Made by a program: the position numbers and the translations under genes
Assembly (NCBI RefSeq): GCF_024679095.1
Contig: NC_066535.1
Coordinates: 4,919,774 to 4,983,773, forward strand
Source: Eriocheir sinensis
Lineage: Eukaryota > Arthropoda > Malacostraca > Decapoda > Varunidae
DNA: 64,000 bases
Direction: 5' to 3'
The notes under the pieces: generated by a model
The model's database searches: none
What the model was told of the DNA's origin: nothing
Seen by the model: only the letters and a program-made list of their open reading frames with translations
Shown here: positions 50,572-64,000 of the stretch, piece after piece
How the letters are laid out: each line of letters begins with the position of its first letter
How positions within the stretch are numbered: position 1 is the stretch's first letter

Positions 50572-51139
50572 CACAGATTTACATAGAAATTCAGCCCACA
50601 CAGACCCTATGGCCCAGACTAAGTGGGATGCTGTTTTGAGACGTGTGGGTTACTAGATGCTGCGTTGCTGGTGGTGTAAGGGTGTTGGAAGTATGGATGG
50701 GAAAACCAAAACATCTCAAATATTCCCCGTTCCTACCACTTAAAAAACCCGAGAATTAAGAAACAAAAATAAGCGTTACATAAGCATTTCAAGGCCGCGT
50801 TTCGTACCCTCCATCACGCCGTCTCTTTTACGACACTCTGCAACGCTTATCAACGGGGAAGACGGGCGTGGACGAGGGTGGCCGGCGTCCGCGAAAGGAG
50901 AGACGGGAAGACAGGCAGGCAGTTAGGCGGGGCGGCAGTGGGGACGAGGCAAGGGACGAGGCAGGCCCACCGCGGAACACATGATATCAAGCCGTAAACT
51001 AAGGGGACTCAGCCATTAACCACGCGGCTCGCCAGGCAGACAGGAAGGAAGGAAGGCAATGCTAAAGGGGGTCGTTCGTCTGGGAGTGACTTACGGGGAC
51101 AGGGCAAGGAGTAGGTCTCGAGTGTGAGGGTTGTCTTAG
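49251..51139. other. intergenic DNA with (CA)n and C-rich low complexity
   Basis: (CA)n at 49641-49680 precedes a CCACCCTCCA-rich segment to about 49960. At 49989 an ATG opens MSSLLSLLVLLICSHKSLVAA, a signal-peptide-like run that then degenerates into low-complexity Phe text without a splice donor. (GA)n lies near 50542-50568. No gene was accepted. Confidence 0.45.
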
Positions 51140-51950
51140 AAGGGAAAGGGGAGAGAAGTAACGGGTGTAGGGTGAGTGTAGGGTGAGGGAGAGAAGTAAC
51201 GGGTGTAGGGTGAGTGTAGGGTGAGGGAGAGAAGTAACGGGTGTAGGGTGAGTGTAGGGTGAGGGAGAGAAGTAACGGGTGTAGGGTGAGTGTAGGGTGA
51301 GGGAGAGAAGTAACGGGTGTAGGGTGAGTGTAGGGTGAGGGAGAGAAGTAACGGGTGTGGGGGGAGTGTAGGGTGAGGAGAGAAGTAACAGGTGTAGGGT
51401 GAGTGTAGGGTGATGGAGAAGTAACTGGTGTGGGGTGAGTGTGGGGTGAGGGAGAGAAGTAACTGGTGTAGGGGTGAGTGTGGGGTGATGGAGAAGTAAC
51501 TGGTGTAGGGTGAGTGTAGGGTGAGGGAGAGAAGTAACGGGTGTAGGGTGAGTGTAGGGTGAGGGAGAGAAGTAACGGGTGTAGGGTGAGTGTAGGGTGA
51601 TGGAGAGAAGTAACGGGTGTAGGGTGAGTGTAGTGTGAGGGAGAGAAGTAACGGGTGTAGGGTGAGTGTAGTGTGAGGGAGAGAAGTAACAGGTGTAGGA
51701 TGAGGGAGAGAAGTAACGGGTGTAGGGTATGTGTAGGGTGAGTGTAGGGTGAGGGAGAAAAAGTAACGGGTGTAGGGTGAGTGTAGGGTGAGGGAGAAAA
51801 AGTAACGGGTGTAGGGTGAGTGTAGGGTGAGGGAGAAAAAGTAACGGGTGTAGGGTGAGTGTAGGGTGAGGGAGAAAAAGTAACGGGTGTAGGGTGAGTG
51901 TAGGGTGAGGGAGAAAAAGTAACGGGTGTAGGGTGAGTGTAGGGTGAGAG
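51140..51950 (+). repeat. minisatellite, about 21 units of 38-39 bp
   Basis: Unit GAGAGAAGTAACGGGTGTAG followed by GGTGAGTGTAGGGTGAGG. Most units are 38 bp; the last five or six have GAGAAAAAG and are 39 bp. The unit lacks antisense stops in every frame, which creates two overlapping antisense frames of more than 300 codons with Thr-Leu-His-Ser-Pro-Tyr repeats; these are not credible genes. Confidence 0.95.
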
Positions 51951-52095
51951 AGAGAGAGAGAGAGAGAGCAATATCGTTTTCAATTGAATCGTCACATTGC
52001 AAGGGGAAACCCATCCATTTTCTGGGCTTCTCTAACGTCAGGTATTGTTTCATGTGTTATTATCTTCACGCCTGTATTGAAAACAAAAGACAATG

Positions 52096-52097
<2 letters not shown>

Positions 52098-52135
<38 letters not shown>
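52098..52135 (+). repeat. (CT)n microsatellite
   Basis: 19 CT dinucleotides. Confidence 0.95.
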
Positions 52136-52138
<3 letters not shown>

Positions 52139-52855
52139 GACTGACAACACGCAACCCCGAACGGAAAGGGAAAACGAGACATTAACAGAAAACGCGTCAT
52201 AAATTAGGGAAGACTCCGCTAGAATAAGGCAGTCAGGTGGTATTATGGACTCACGCTCGCGGTGGTCTCCCTGGACGCTCACTTCTCTTCTAATCTGGTT
52301 TATGTCTCCACTGATTTGTAAAATACGTTGGCAGTTCTTTGATTGCTACTTTCCGTATTTGCAGTGTCTGGGCTTAGTTAAGAAATGTACTATGGGAAGA
52401 AGATATCACGGAGGGGGGAAAAGGAACGTAGGAGAGAGTGAAGAAAGTCAGAAATATCAAAGGGAAAATCAAAAGCGAGTGGAAGGTGTGAGATATGAAG
52501 AAATCGAAGGAAGTAATCATCGGAAAGAGGATGGTTAAAAGAAACTGAATCCGTGAATGAATGAAAGGAAGTAAGGAGGGAGAGAGGGAGAGAATAATGG
52601 AGGATCAAAGAGTGAGGAGAATTAGGAGGAGGAAGAGGTGGAGGGAACGAAGGGAAAGTTGAAGGGAATGTAAGTTTTATGAGAGAATCGGAAAGACAGG
52701 AGATACAAGAAGAAACAGAAGGAAGGAGAGACTAACCGCGAAGAAGTGAAAGGGAAAGGAAAGGAAAACGAACACCAAGGAAAAAAATACTATGCAAGAG
52801 GTAATTGAGAAACCGAAACAGCGAGGTAAAAAGAATATTACGACAATGAGAAAAA

Positions 52856-52859
<4 letters not shown>
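52136..52859. other. purine-rich intergenic DNA
   Basis: A 97-codon frame at 52245-52538 has no recognised domain and turns into purine-rich text. Not called. Confidence 0.45.
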
Positions 52860-52937
<78 letters not shown>

Positions 52938-53001
52938 GAAAACGAGAGATAACGAGAACGAGAGAACGAGAGAGAACAAGAACGAAACGAGAGCGAGAGA
53001 G

Positions 53002-53071
<70 letters not shown>
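52860..53071 (+). repeat. (GA)n - GAACGA - (GA)n compound tract
   Basis: (GA)n at 52860-52934 and 53005-53071, separated by GATAACGAGAACGAGA-type text that is itself derived from the repeat. The structure resembles 61772-61954. Confidence 0.95.
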
Positions 53072-53074
<3 letters not shown>

Positions 53075-53179
53075 GCATGTGGTGGAGGCGGGTGAAAAAA
53101 TGCCAATCGCCCGCAGGTAAGGAAGTGTGAGAGTATCCTGCGGGAGGCGACGAGGAGGCGGGTGGTCCTTCTCGTCTGG

Positions 53180-54362
53180 GCGCTATCCTTCCCTTCATCC
53201 TTCCCTCCGTCTCTCCTTCCCTCCCTCCCTCCCTCAGTCCCTCCTCCATCTGGTATGTTCCTTTTTCTATTCTCTGTTCTTCCCTCCAATCCTCCTTCCT
53301 TCATCCTTTCCTCCTCCTCCTCCTCCTCCTCCTCCTCCCAGTCCCTCCTTCCATCAGTTATGTTCTCGTCTCTTCATTTTCTATTCCCTGTTATTCTCTG
53401 CTTTCTTCCTTCCCTCACTCGCTCCTCCTCTTTCTTCCCTTAGTCTCTTTTTCCATCTGTTAAACTCCCCTTTTTTATTTTTATTTGTTCGGTTCTCCTC
53501 ACCAATCCTGACTCCTTCTAGTAATGCTTCATATCTTCCTCTTCTCCTCTTCGTATTCTTTCATTCTTTCCAGCTTTTCTTCAGTTCCTCTTTCGCTCAT
53601 GTTCCCCTCTTCTTTTTTCTATGGCCTCCTCTTCTTGCTCTTACTTCTTCATCCTTCCCTCCTTCTCTCTCTCTTCTTTCCTTCCCTCCCTCCCATCCTT
53701 CCTTGTTCCTTCATCCCTCCCTCCTCTCCTTATTCAATCCTTCCCTCTCTCTCCCTTCATTCCTCTATTCCTCCCTTCATTACTCCTTTCCTATCCTATC
53801 CTTCCCTCCTTTTTCATCCCTCTGCTCCTTCCTCCTCCCTTCCTCTCCCTATTCTCTCCTTATTCAATCCTTTCCTTTCTCTCCCTTCATTCCTCTATTC
53901 CTCCCTCCATTACTCCTTTCCTATCCTATCCTTCCCTCATTTTTCACCCCTCTGCTTCTTCATTCATCCTCCCTTCCTCTCCCTATTCTAATCATCCCTC
54001 CCCTCATCTCTATCTCTCCCTGTTATGTTTTATTTTTTTTGTGCTCTACCCTGTCCTCCTTCCATCCCTTCCTCCTCTCCCTACTCTATCCTTCCCTCCC
54101 TTTATTTATCCCCCCTATCCCTGGGTCCCTCATTCCAAGGGCTGCTTCTGTCCTTCCCTTCCATTCCATCATTCCCTTGTACCTCCTCCCCGTTTCCCTT
54201 CTCTCCGTCTCTCATTCTCCCCTTTTATCATTGCTTCCTTCCATGCCTCTCCCTTCATCCCTGTCTTGTCTCTTCCTCCTCCTCCCTTTTTTTTTTATTC
54301 TGCTGTGTTCTCCTCCCATCTGTCTTTTCATCTTACCTTCCTTACCTATTTGCATTGCTCTT

Positions 54363-54418
<56 letters not shown>

Positions 54419-54800
54419 TCCCCTTATCTCCCTCCCTCTTCGCCCTTTTGCTATCACCTGTTCTATTCTCCTCCTTTCTCTGGTTCTCTTCATTTTACCT
54501 CTCTTATTTTTCGCACCCCTCTTTCATTCCTCTCTACTCTCCTTCTTTTTCATTAATTGCAGTATCTTCCTCCGTACCGTCTCATCCCTCTCTCCCCATG
54601 TTGCTATTTGTGTCTTTTATTAACAAGGATTTACCTAAGGATGTACGGAGATTATGAGAGGTGTCGGCCTCCACATGGCAGCCTCGAGGAATGCTCCAGT
54701 AATTCGCCATCTGTCTCTCTCATTCCTATCTTCGGTGTCTTTCCTCATCGCTCTCGACTCTGAAATGTCTTATTCTTCCACCTCGTTGTTCCTCTATTGA
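53180..54800 (+). repeat. 1.6-kb polypyrimidine tract with internal duplications
   Basis: Dominated by CCTTCCCTCC, TTCATCC and CTCCTCC motifs. Near 53720-53990 a duplicated block contains CTCCTTATTCAATCCTT, TTCATTCCTCTATTCCTCCC and TTTCCTATCCTATCCTTCCC. (CT)n is at 54367-54414. The 498-codon Ser/Pro/Leu/Phe frame across it reflects lack of stops in pyrimidine DNA, not a gene. Confidence 0.9.
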
Positions 54801-54937
54801 TCCCTCTGTCTCTCCCTCCTTCCTTCCTCTCATATGCCATTTATCAAGCATTCACCCGGCTCAATTAGCTCTTCGATGATCATATTTTTATTTGACTAAG
54901 AAAAACGCATGTTCGTGAGGTTCTTCTTATGAAATTT

Positions 54938-57107
<2,170 letters not shown>

Positions 57108-57689
57108 AGAAAAAAGAAAAAAAAAAGAAACGAAGAAAACTAAGTAAAAATAAAACAAAGGAGGAAGAGGAAGAAGAAAAAAAGAAGACAATATAAGAAC
57201 CAGAAAGGGAAACAGAGGAAGCACTAAAATAATAATAATAAAACGAAGAATAGAAGAATGAAGGAAGTGGAGGTGCAGGAGGAAATTGAGGAGGAGCAGG
57301 AAGAGCAACAGGAGCAGCAATAGGAGGAGGAAGAGAGCAATCTGTCGAATTAATATACAACCTGAAGGAGACACGAGTGAGGAGCACCTTTGGTCATGCA
57401 ATCAGGCAGGTGTGAAGGAAGCCGCACGCCGCCCTCCTTCTGGTGTGCACTGAAAAAAAAAAAAAAAACAGAAAAAGCAAAGCAAAAAACAGAGACCGGA
57501 AATGAAACAATGGAAAAAAAGAGAGAAGAAAGTAGACATGAATATTGCGAGCGTTCTTACCTTTGTATTAGTATTAGTAGTAAAAGGAAAGGAAAAAAAA
57601 AGAAAGCAAGAAAGAGACGGGGAAAAAACGAGAAAGGGAAAGAAAAACTAGACAAACGTAGTAATCGTTTTTGCATATTAACGTCCATT
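57108..57689. other. A- and purine-rich intergenic DNA
   Basis: No recognisable gene; several A runs near 57450-57470 and 57592-57604. Confidence 0.5.
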
Positions 57690-57720
<31 letters not shown>

Positions 57721-57800
57721 CAGTAGTAGTAGTAATAGTAGTAGTAGTAGTAGTAGTTGTTGTAGTAGTAGTAGTCGTGTGTGTGTGTGTGTGTGTGTGT
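57690..57800 (+). repeat. (GTA)n(GT)n compound microsatellite
   Basis: (AGT)n from about 57690 to 57773 with interruptions, then (GT)n to 57800. Confidence 0.93.
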
Positions 57801-58219
57801 GTTGAGTGCGTAAGTGAGTCAAGCAGAGTTCCACGTTTCTCATCATGGGTCGTAGCGATTGATGGACTGCACCTGTTATCAAGGAGGAGGAGGAGAAGGA
57901 GGAGGAGGAAGGGGCGGAGAAGTAGGTGGAGGTGCAGAAAGAGGACACGTTACTAGAGGGGAGGGAGTCTTCTTGTTCTTCGTTTTCTTCTTCTTCTTCT
58001 TCTTCTTCTTCTGTGCGGCCGCCTCGGAGTAGCAGTGTAAGTGTCGATTGCAAGCCTGTTTATCCCGGCTAATGGGGGCTGAGTGTAGCGGGCGGGAGGG
58101 TGTTGCCAGCCAGCCCGCAGCCCACCAGCCGGCCGGCTAGCACCATGCACCGCGGAGGGAGGGAGAGAATGTGTTGGCATGGAGGATGAGGCTTCTTACA
58201 TGTGTGTCTGTGAGGGGGG

Positions 58220-58420
58220 GGGGGAGGAATGTGTATGGGTGTGTGTGTAATGTGTGTGGGATTGTGTAGGGGTGGTATATGTGTGTGGGTATGTGGGAGG
58301 GTATGTGTGTGTGGGGAGTATGTGTGTGTGTGGGTATATGTGTGAGGGGGGTATGTGTGTGTGGGGGGGTATATGTGTGTGGGGGGTATGTGTGTGTGTG
58401 GGGGTATGTGCGTGTGGGGG

Positions 58421-58455
<35 letters not shown>

Positions 58456-58456
58456 G
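58220..58456 (+). repeat. (TG)n-rich degenerate array
   Basis: Irregular units of GTATGTGTGTGTGGGGG, about 20-25 bp, ending in a pure (GT)n run at about 58420-58455. Confidence 0.9.
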
Positions 58457-59704
58457 TTAAAATGGCTCAGTCAGATACTTATGATAAAATAATACTTACC
58501 GCAGAGAAAAACAACAACAATGAGATATGATAATGCACTTGCCGAAATATCTGTGAATCTGGGCGGCTCCAGTTTTTAAAGCTTTTTGTTAGCAGTACAG
58601 GATGTAGTCAAGGGGTTGAAAAAACACTCAGAAAACCCCTCTACCCACAAAGCACTGCTCCTTTAATTAATTCAGGGCAACTAATTTACCAAACAAATAT
58701 AATTTCCAGGCGATTCTATCTTCTGAAGAAAACAGATGCATCCTTCGTTTTATCGATTCCAGAATTCACAAACTAATTTTACAAACCAACAAATAACCAA
58801 GTAAAGCATTAATCAGGCAACAAAACGACCAATTAACCGACTACGTAGATATAAGACTCCACCTTTTACTATTCTTACAAAATCTAAACTGTGATATACA
58901 TAATTTTTTACTTACCTGCAGCCCACACACACACACACGCACACACACACACATACACACGTGACCGCTGCATCTCCCTCCTCAGCCCAGTTTGTTGACC
59001 TCAGAATGGCCGCGTAGCATGGCACAACCTCCTCCTCCTCCTCCTCCACCTCCTCCGTCACCCGGTTCCTCAGCATTCATATATTCCGTTCGGTCACCTT
59101 GCCGCTCGGGACACACCTTCCGCACCCACCAAGCCATCCATACCTTCATCCCCTCACATTTTAGCGGCAAAGTGTCCATCTATCCCTTTACCCTCTTTCC
59201 CCGCCCCACCCTCTTCTCCCTTTCCATCTTACTGTCCCTCCCTGCTTTTAATATTTTCCTCTCGTTTCTTATTCTCACGAGTGTCTGTCCTTACTTTTGT
59301 TTTCATTCTGTCTCACTTTCTTCTTCTCCTCCTCCTCCTCCTTTTTCTCCTGTCTCGGTTTTTACTTTTCTTTCCTGTGGTATTTTCTCTTATCCTCTTC
59401 TTTCTCTTTCCGTCTCTTGATCTAGTTTCTTTTTCTTGTGTCCTGTCGTGTCCATTGTTCTTTACGTTCTCATTCTTGTCCTTCTTCGTTCTGCTCTTAC
59501 TTCTCTTTTGTATCCTCGTCCTCGTCCTCCTCCTACATATTTTCTTATCATGTTTCTCTCACTTCTCCCTCACCTTCTCCTCCTCCTTCTCCTCGCGGCA
59601 GCCTCTGTGTGTGCTCTCAGCTCTTGACATGCTGCCATTTGTTAGGTATTACGAGCAAGCCATCCATGCAGGAGTGAGGCCAAGGCATATGTGGAGGCCT
59701 TCTT

Positions 59705-59706
<2 letters not shown>
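58457..59706. other. intergenic DNA, (CA)n and pyrimidine-rich
   Basis: (CA)n at about 58925-58960, (CTC)n at about 59029-59055, then a pyrimidine-rich stretch. No gene was recognised. Confidence 0.5.
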
Positions 59707-59770
<64 letters not shown>

Positions 59771-59886
59771 GTGGCTCTAATCACTCGCACTCACCTGATA
59801 GACACGCACAGGCACACGTAGTGGCCGAGAATAAGGTCGAAGGTTGCGTATCATCTCGACTTGAAGAAAGGAAGGATCACCAGGAG

Positions 59887-59917
<31 letters not shown>

Positions 59918-59923
59918 ACACAT
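59707..59923 (+). repeat. (CT)n and (CA)n microsatellites
   Basis: (CT)n at 59707-59768 and (CA)n at about 59887-59922, separated by a unique stretch. Confidence 0.95.
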
Positions 59924-60697
59924 CGAAAACCTGCTGATGTAACTTGACTTGCCTGATCCTTCCTTGCTTGGTGCTGCCTCCCTCCTCCTCCTCCTCCTGC
60001 TCCTTCTCCTCCTCCTCCCCCTCCTCCTCCTCCTCCTCGATACTGCTGCTGCTACTGTGCATTGTTCCGTTGCTTTTGTTTTCTCGTTACATTGTTTATT
60101 TCTTCCTCTGTGTCTCTCATTCTATATATCTATCTTTTGTTTTATCATTAACAGTAGCTATATATATATTTTTTTTCTTTTGGTTCTATTTGTTCCTTTT
60201 TTTCTTAGGTTTGCTCTCCTTTCTCTTTTCGCTTCTATTCGTCTCTTTTTTTTTTTTTTTGGCGTGTTCCCTGATTTTTTTCCCTCGACCACATTTGCTT
60301 CTATCAATTTGGCTTCATCTATATTTGGCTCGTATAAAATTCTTTACAACTTTTTGTCTTCCATTCCTCTCTTATGTAGTGCCTTTTCATGTTACTTCAC
60401 TGATTTGTTGCTTCTTTCTTCGCATTATCCTTTGATTCATCTGAACCTCTCTGTGTGTCTAATGTTTTCCTCTTCTTTAGTCTTCTTTCTTGCCCCTTTG
60501 TTTTTCTCTTCATTTGACTCGTACTCTTACATGTAGTGCTGCCTTATTTACTGTTTACATTTGTTATTTTTTTTACGTCCTTACTTTATTTCTTTATTTC
60601 GTATTACCATATTTTTCAAAAAATCTTTAACTCCTTCATCTCCTCGTATCTTTCCTTCAATTAACCATCAAATTAGCATCTCCACCTCTTAACGTCA
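59924..60697. other. T-rich intergenic DNA
   Basis: (CTC)n near 59985-60037, then T- and TTC-rich text. No gene was recognised. Confidence 0.5.
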
Positions 60698-60705
60698 ATT
60701 AATTT

Positions 60706-61272
60706 CAGGGATGGAGTGGATACAAGAATTGTGTATTCGAATACGAATACATCAAATTTCAACGAATACGAATACGAATTCTAATACACTGAAATGATTT
60801 TAATTCGAATGTAAATACGAATACTTCTTCAAGGTATTCATGAATACATTCAAGAATACTTTTCATTGAAGAATACTTTCGCAACGTAACGGGTGTAGAA
60901 CTGTTCTAAAGTTATGCTACAGTAAAATGAGCTCATGAGCACACATGCAGCGTATACAATGACAAGTGGCACCTGAGTCAGACTCCAAACGCCGCGCTGC
61001 CACAGTCTGCGAACCCTGTACTATACACGACGGTTACACGTTTACCAAGGAGGTTGGAATTGTAAGGAACAACGGTTGTTATTTCTTATAATAAATTTTG
61101 AAGTATTCTTCAGATTATTTGTATAATACGAATACTTTCTCCTTGTATCCTAATACGAATGAGAATACTTTGATTTCCATTAATATTTATTCGATTACGA
61201 ATATCAATACACCCAAATACGGTGTTCGAATGTATTCGAATAGGAATACCGAATACGAAAACTCCATCCCTG
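60706..61272 (-). mobile_element. non-autonomous hAT-like element, copy 2
   Basis: Ends CAGGGATGGAGT and ACTCCATCCCTG, flanked by the 8-bp ATTAATTT and ATTACTTT. GAATAC/GTATTC repeats fill the subterminal zones. The interior matches copy 1 (19645-20121) in reverse: TGTAAGGAACAACGG and CCTGTACTATACAC. It is about 90 bp longer than copy 1. No transposase. Confidence 0.85.
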
Positions 61273-61768
61273 ATTACTTTATATCCCTCGTCCATATCCT
61301 GGTTCCATTCCCTTTCTACGACGCACCTCTGTCCTTCAACTATACACTTCACCTATAGACTTAACATCAACTCCTTACACACACTCACTCAGTCGCTTCT
61401 TGCCTCACCGTCCGCCTTCTCTAAGTCCCTTCCCCTACGTGTCGCCATCTTCTTGACACAAAAAGCCAAGGTTAAGTAAGTAAGTGCCCTTCGATGCCCC
61501 TTAGTGGTCCTCTCAGCCCCTTCAGTGTTCAATAGAAAGGGTGATTGTCTCTCGATAGCGCCCATTATAGAATGTTAAGGTAAGTGGCTGTCAATTTCTG
61601 GTGTCAATGGATAGGTAATTTTTTTATCAGGTGACTTTGAAGGCTTCTGTTTTTTGCTTTTCTCTCTTGTTCTTTTTATTCCTTTTATTCTTGTTTTTGC
61701 TCTATTTCTTTATCCTCTTCAAACACACACTGACACACAAACACGATTGAATGAGGTTGCAACATGGG

Positions 61769-61771
<3 letters not shown>
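61273..61771. other. intergenic DNA, nothing recognised
   Basis: No repeat unit or gene could be assigned. Confidence 0.5.
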
Positions 61772-61803
<32 letters not shown>

Positions 61804-61900
61804 CGAGAACGAGAACGAGAAATAGAGAAAACGAGAGAGAGAAAACGAACACGAGAACGAGAATAAGGATATCAAGAACGAAAACGAGAGGGAGAGTGAG

Positions 61901-61954
<54 letters not shown>
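61772..61954 (+). repeat. (GA)n with GAACGA interior
   Basis: (GA)n at 61772-61800, AACGAGAACGAGA-type text, then (GA)n at 61906-61954. Confidence 0.95.
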
Positions 61955-61955
<1 letters not shown>

Positions 61956-62344
61956 ACACCTTAGTCCTGGAATCATTTAGTCACACTCCTGTCCTCATCC
62001 GCTGCAGCCTGTCATTACTCCGGCCCAGCAACACGCGAGAGGGCCCCGGAGATGCTGCATGCTCCTTAGCTTCTATTAGGATGCTGAGTGGAGCCTAAGC
62101 GATAAAGCCGAGAAAAAGTGGATCGTATTGACAGAGCTTTTGACGGGCCACTCCTCTTCTGTTTTTCTTCTTGTTCTTCTTGTTTTTGTTCTTGTTTTTA
62201 TTGTTATTGATTTTCTTGTTCTTGTTGTTCTGGTTGTTCTTGTTCTTCTGTTTCTTTTTTTCTTTTTTTCTTCATCTTCGTCTTTGCCTTCTGCCTCGAT
62301 TGTTAATGCTGAAAATGATTGAAGCTCCTGTTCATTTTATTGCT

Positions 62345-62366
62345 CGTACTGATGCACTACTACTAT

Positions 62367-62419
<53 letters not shown>

Positions 62420-62432
62420 TCTACTACTGATG

Positions 62433-62483
<51 letters not shown>
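62345..62483 (+). repeat. (CTA)n microsatellite
   Basis: Two (CTA)n blocks around the interrupting phrase CTCTACTACTGATGCACTAC; the phrase GATGCACTAC also begins the first block, so the tract is a two-unit tandem duplication. Confidence 0.93.
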
Positions 62484-62708
62484 CACTATTATTGCTAAAA
62501 CTACCTCAGCCTGCCACCACTATTAATGATGATGACAAGAGAACCGGTCATCATATTCCTCGCGGGGTGATCGTAAACATATTTTAGAAGTATTGCTGAA
62601 CGTTCAATAAAGCGTTCTTGCTATTTATGTTTATTTTTTTCCTCGTCGTACTCTCCTGCAGCATCACTTCCTTCGCCTCCACACCGCACGCTATACCTCC
62701 TTCATCAT

Positions 62709-62742
<34 letters not shown>

Positions 62743-62798
62743 AAGAGAGAATGCATCTTTTTTGGGATAAACAGACATTATGAAGCAAAACACGATAT

Positions 62799-62878
<80 letters not shown>
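62709..62878 (+). repeat. (GT)n(GA)n and (CT)n microsatellites
   Basis: (GT)n at 62709-62732 followed by short (GA)n, then 55 bp of unique DNA and (CT)n at 62803-62878. Confidence 0.95.
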
Positions 62879-62881
<3 letters not shown>

Positions 62882-63774
62882 TTTCTTCCTTTCCTTTTAT
62901 CCTCCTTTTTTTTCCTTTCTTCTTTCTTTCCTTCCTTCCTGTTGTTGCCCTTCCTGCCTTTCTTCCTTCAATCATTATTCCCTTCCTTCTCGCCCTCATC
63001 CATTTCCTCGTTCCTCCCTTCTCTCTTATCTTCTTTCTCATTATCTTCCACCCACCCAAAATATAGTGTTGTGTTAATCTGTCAAACACGTGCATGATTT
63101 TCTTACCCCACAAAAAATAAGACGAACTCGCAATATCCGGGCAGGAAGTGATCAAAGGGAAGCGTTTATCTCTTATCTCGCTTATCACACACACACATGA
63201 CCTTCTACTTATCACGAGTAATACCAGGCTTTGTGGCGGTAACGTGATGAATGCATATTGCCACAGCGGACGGATTAGGTCTGATACACACGCTCACTGT
63301 AAAACGCAAAACCCTCCGGCAAAGATAAGTTGACGGAAGAAAGTGAGGAACCTGCGTAAATCGATGAGTTTAGTTTTGTTTTCAGTGTCGTGGGGGATGA
63401 TGCGTGATTCTGTTTAAAAGGCAAGAATATGTGTGAAAAAAGATTGCTTATGTGATTGTGAAGGAGGACACACATATATATTTTTTTTCCATGGTGCAGG
63501 GTATGCGAGGGTCAGAGGTGAGGTATAGATGAGATGTCTATCGCAAATATAATACCTTTTCTTTTTTCTTCTATGACTACTTTTAGCGCTTCTTGTTCTT
63601 TTTTTCATGTTCTTATTCACGTACCTGTTTGTTTTTGTTCATGATTTCTTGTTTTGTTTTTGTTCTTCCTCTTGTTATTTTTTTTTGTTCTTGTATCTGT
63701 TTTTGCTTTTGTTTTTCGTTCCTGTCATCGTTCTTCTACTCCTTGTTCTTCTACTACTACGTCTTTTACTTTTT
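62879..63774. other. pyrimidine-rich then unique intergenic DNA
   Basis: CCTTCCTT-type text to about 63050, otherwise nothing recognised. Confidence 0.45.
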
Positions 63775-63815
<41 letters not shown>

Positions 63816-63816
63816 G

Positions 63817-63852
<36 letters not shown>
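63775..63852 (+). repeat. (CTA)n microsatellite
   Basis: About 25 CTA/ACT trinucleotides with one CTG. The sequence from 63853 to the window end is GC-rich and open in more than one frame but has no assignable motif. Confidence 0.95.
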
Positions 63853-63853
<1 letters not shown>

Positions 63854-64000
63854 ATCTCCCGCGTCTGCTACTACTTCTACTAAATCTCCTCCTTCTGCTA
63901 CCACTTCTTGTCCCCTCGTCCCGTGTGAAGGTCTCGGACACTCCCACCCTCGCCTGCAAGACCAAACACGCCCCGGCCACTGCACCAACACCCGCCGCCC

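Noticed and set aside
51009..52053. Two overlapping antisense frames of 328 and 305 codons with Thr-Leu-His-Ser-Pro-Tyr repeats
   Set aside because: Produced by a 38/39-bp minisatellite unit that is open in every antisense frame.
53127..54623. 498-codon open frame, Ser/Pro/Leu/Phe-rich
   Set aside because: It spans a polypyrimidine tract that lacks stops by composition and overlaps equally long frames in other phases.
63725..64000. Possible exon at the right edge of the window
   Set aside because: Open in more than one frame on both strands, derived partly from (CTA)n, and cut by the window end; it cannot be judged.

Overview
The window looks like nuclear DNA of a decapod crustacean, most likely a crab or a close relative. 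The evidence is intron-split genes, a calcyphosin-type EF-hand gene, several tRNA-derived SINE families, non-LTR retrotransposon remnants, and extreme amounts of dinucleotide microsatellite ((CT)n, (GA)n, (CA)n, (TA)n) and trinucleotide microsatellite. A short interstitial run of the arthropod telomere motif TTAGG also occurs. There is no prokaryotic gene organisation, no rRNA, no CRISPR array and no convincing functional tRNA.

Two genes can be reconstructed, both on the + strand. The first (10.7-14.1 kb) is a calcyphosin / crustacean calcium-binding protein 23-type EF-hand protein, with four coding exons whose phases join exactly into 204 codons. The second (28.5-30.9 kb) has a TATA box, a short 5' UTR, a signal-peptide exon and three further exons. 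It encodes a 134-residue secreted protein with ten cysteines that I do not recognise.

Layout. 0-8 kb: decayed tandem arrays, a Pro/Ser-type minisatellite split by a dead LINE fragment, a small terminal-inverted-repeat element and a long polypyrimidine tract. 8-10.7 kb: a 5'-truncated LINE (family B) set in GGA-rich repeats, then very long (CT)n tracts. 10.7-14.9 kb: the calcyphosin gene, whose first visible intron is filled by a minisatellite that repeats the exon-1 splice donor. 16-17.6 kb: SINEs and a large inverted repeat. 19-20 kb: a composite (CA)n array and a hAT-like non-autonomous element. 21-24 kb: hairpin-forming dispersed repeats. 24.8-27.6 kb: a 2.9-kb antisense LINE (family A) with endonuclease and reverse transcriptase remnants. 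28.5-30.9 kb: the secreted-protein gene with a palindromic MITE in its third intron. 31-35 kb: SINE and LINE fragments. 34.9-37.8 kb: two adjacent tandem arrays, the second with 28 units of 65 or 68 bp. 38.8-43.6 kb: a LINE (family C) interrupted by a SINE, and a SINE interrupted by LINE A. 44-64 kb: tandem repeats, microsatellites, two (AC)-tailed SINEs and a second hAT-like element; no gene recognised there.

The two genes are not an evident functional unit. The most interesting structures are the splice-donor minisatellite, the reciprocal LINE/SINE nesting, the perfectly palindromic intronic MITE, the paired hAT-like elements, the kilobase-scale inverted repeat and the unidentified 10-cysteine secreted protein. 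No clear previously undescribed multi-gene system is visible. All homology statements rest on reading motifs by eye, with no database search.
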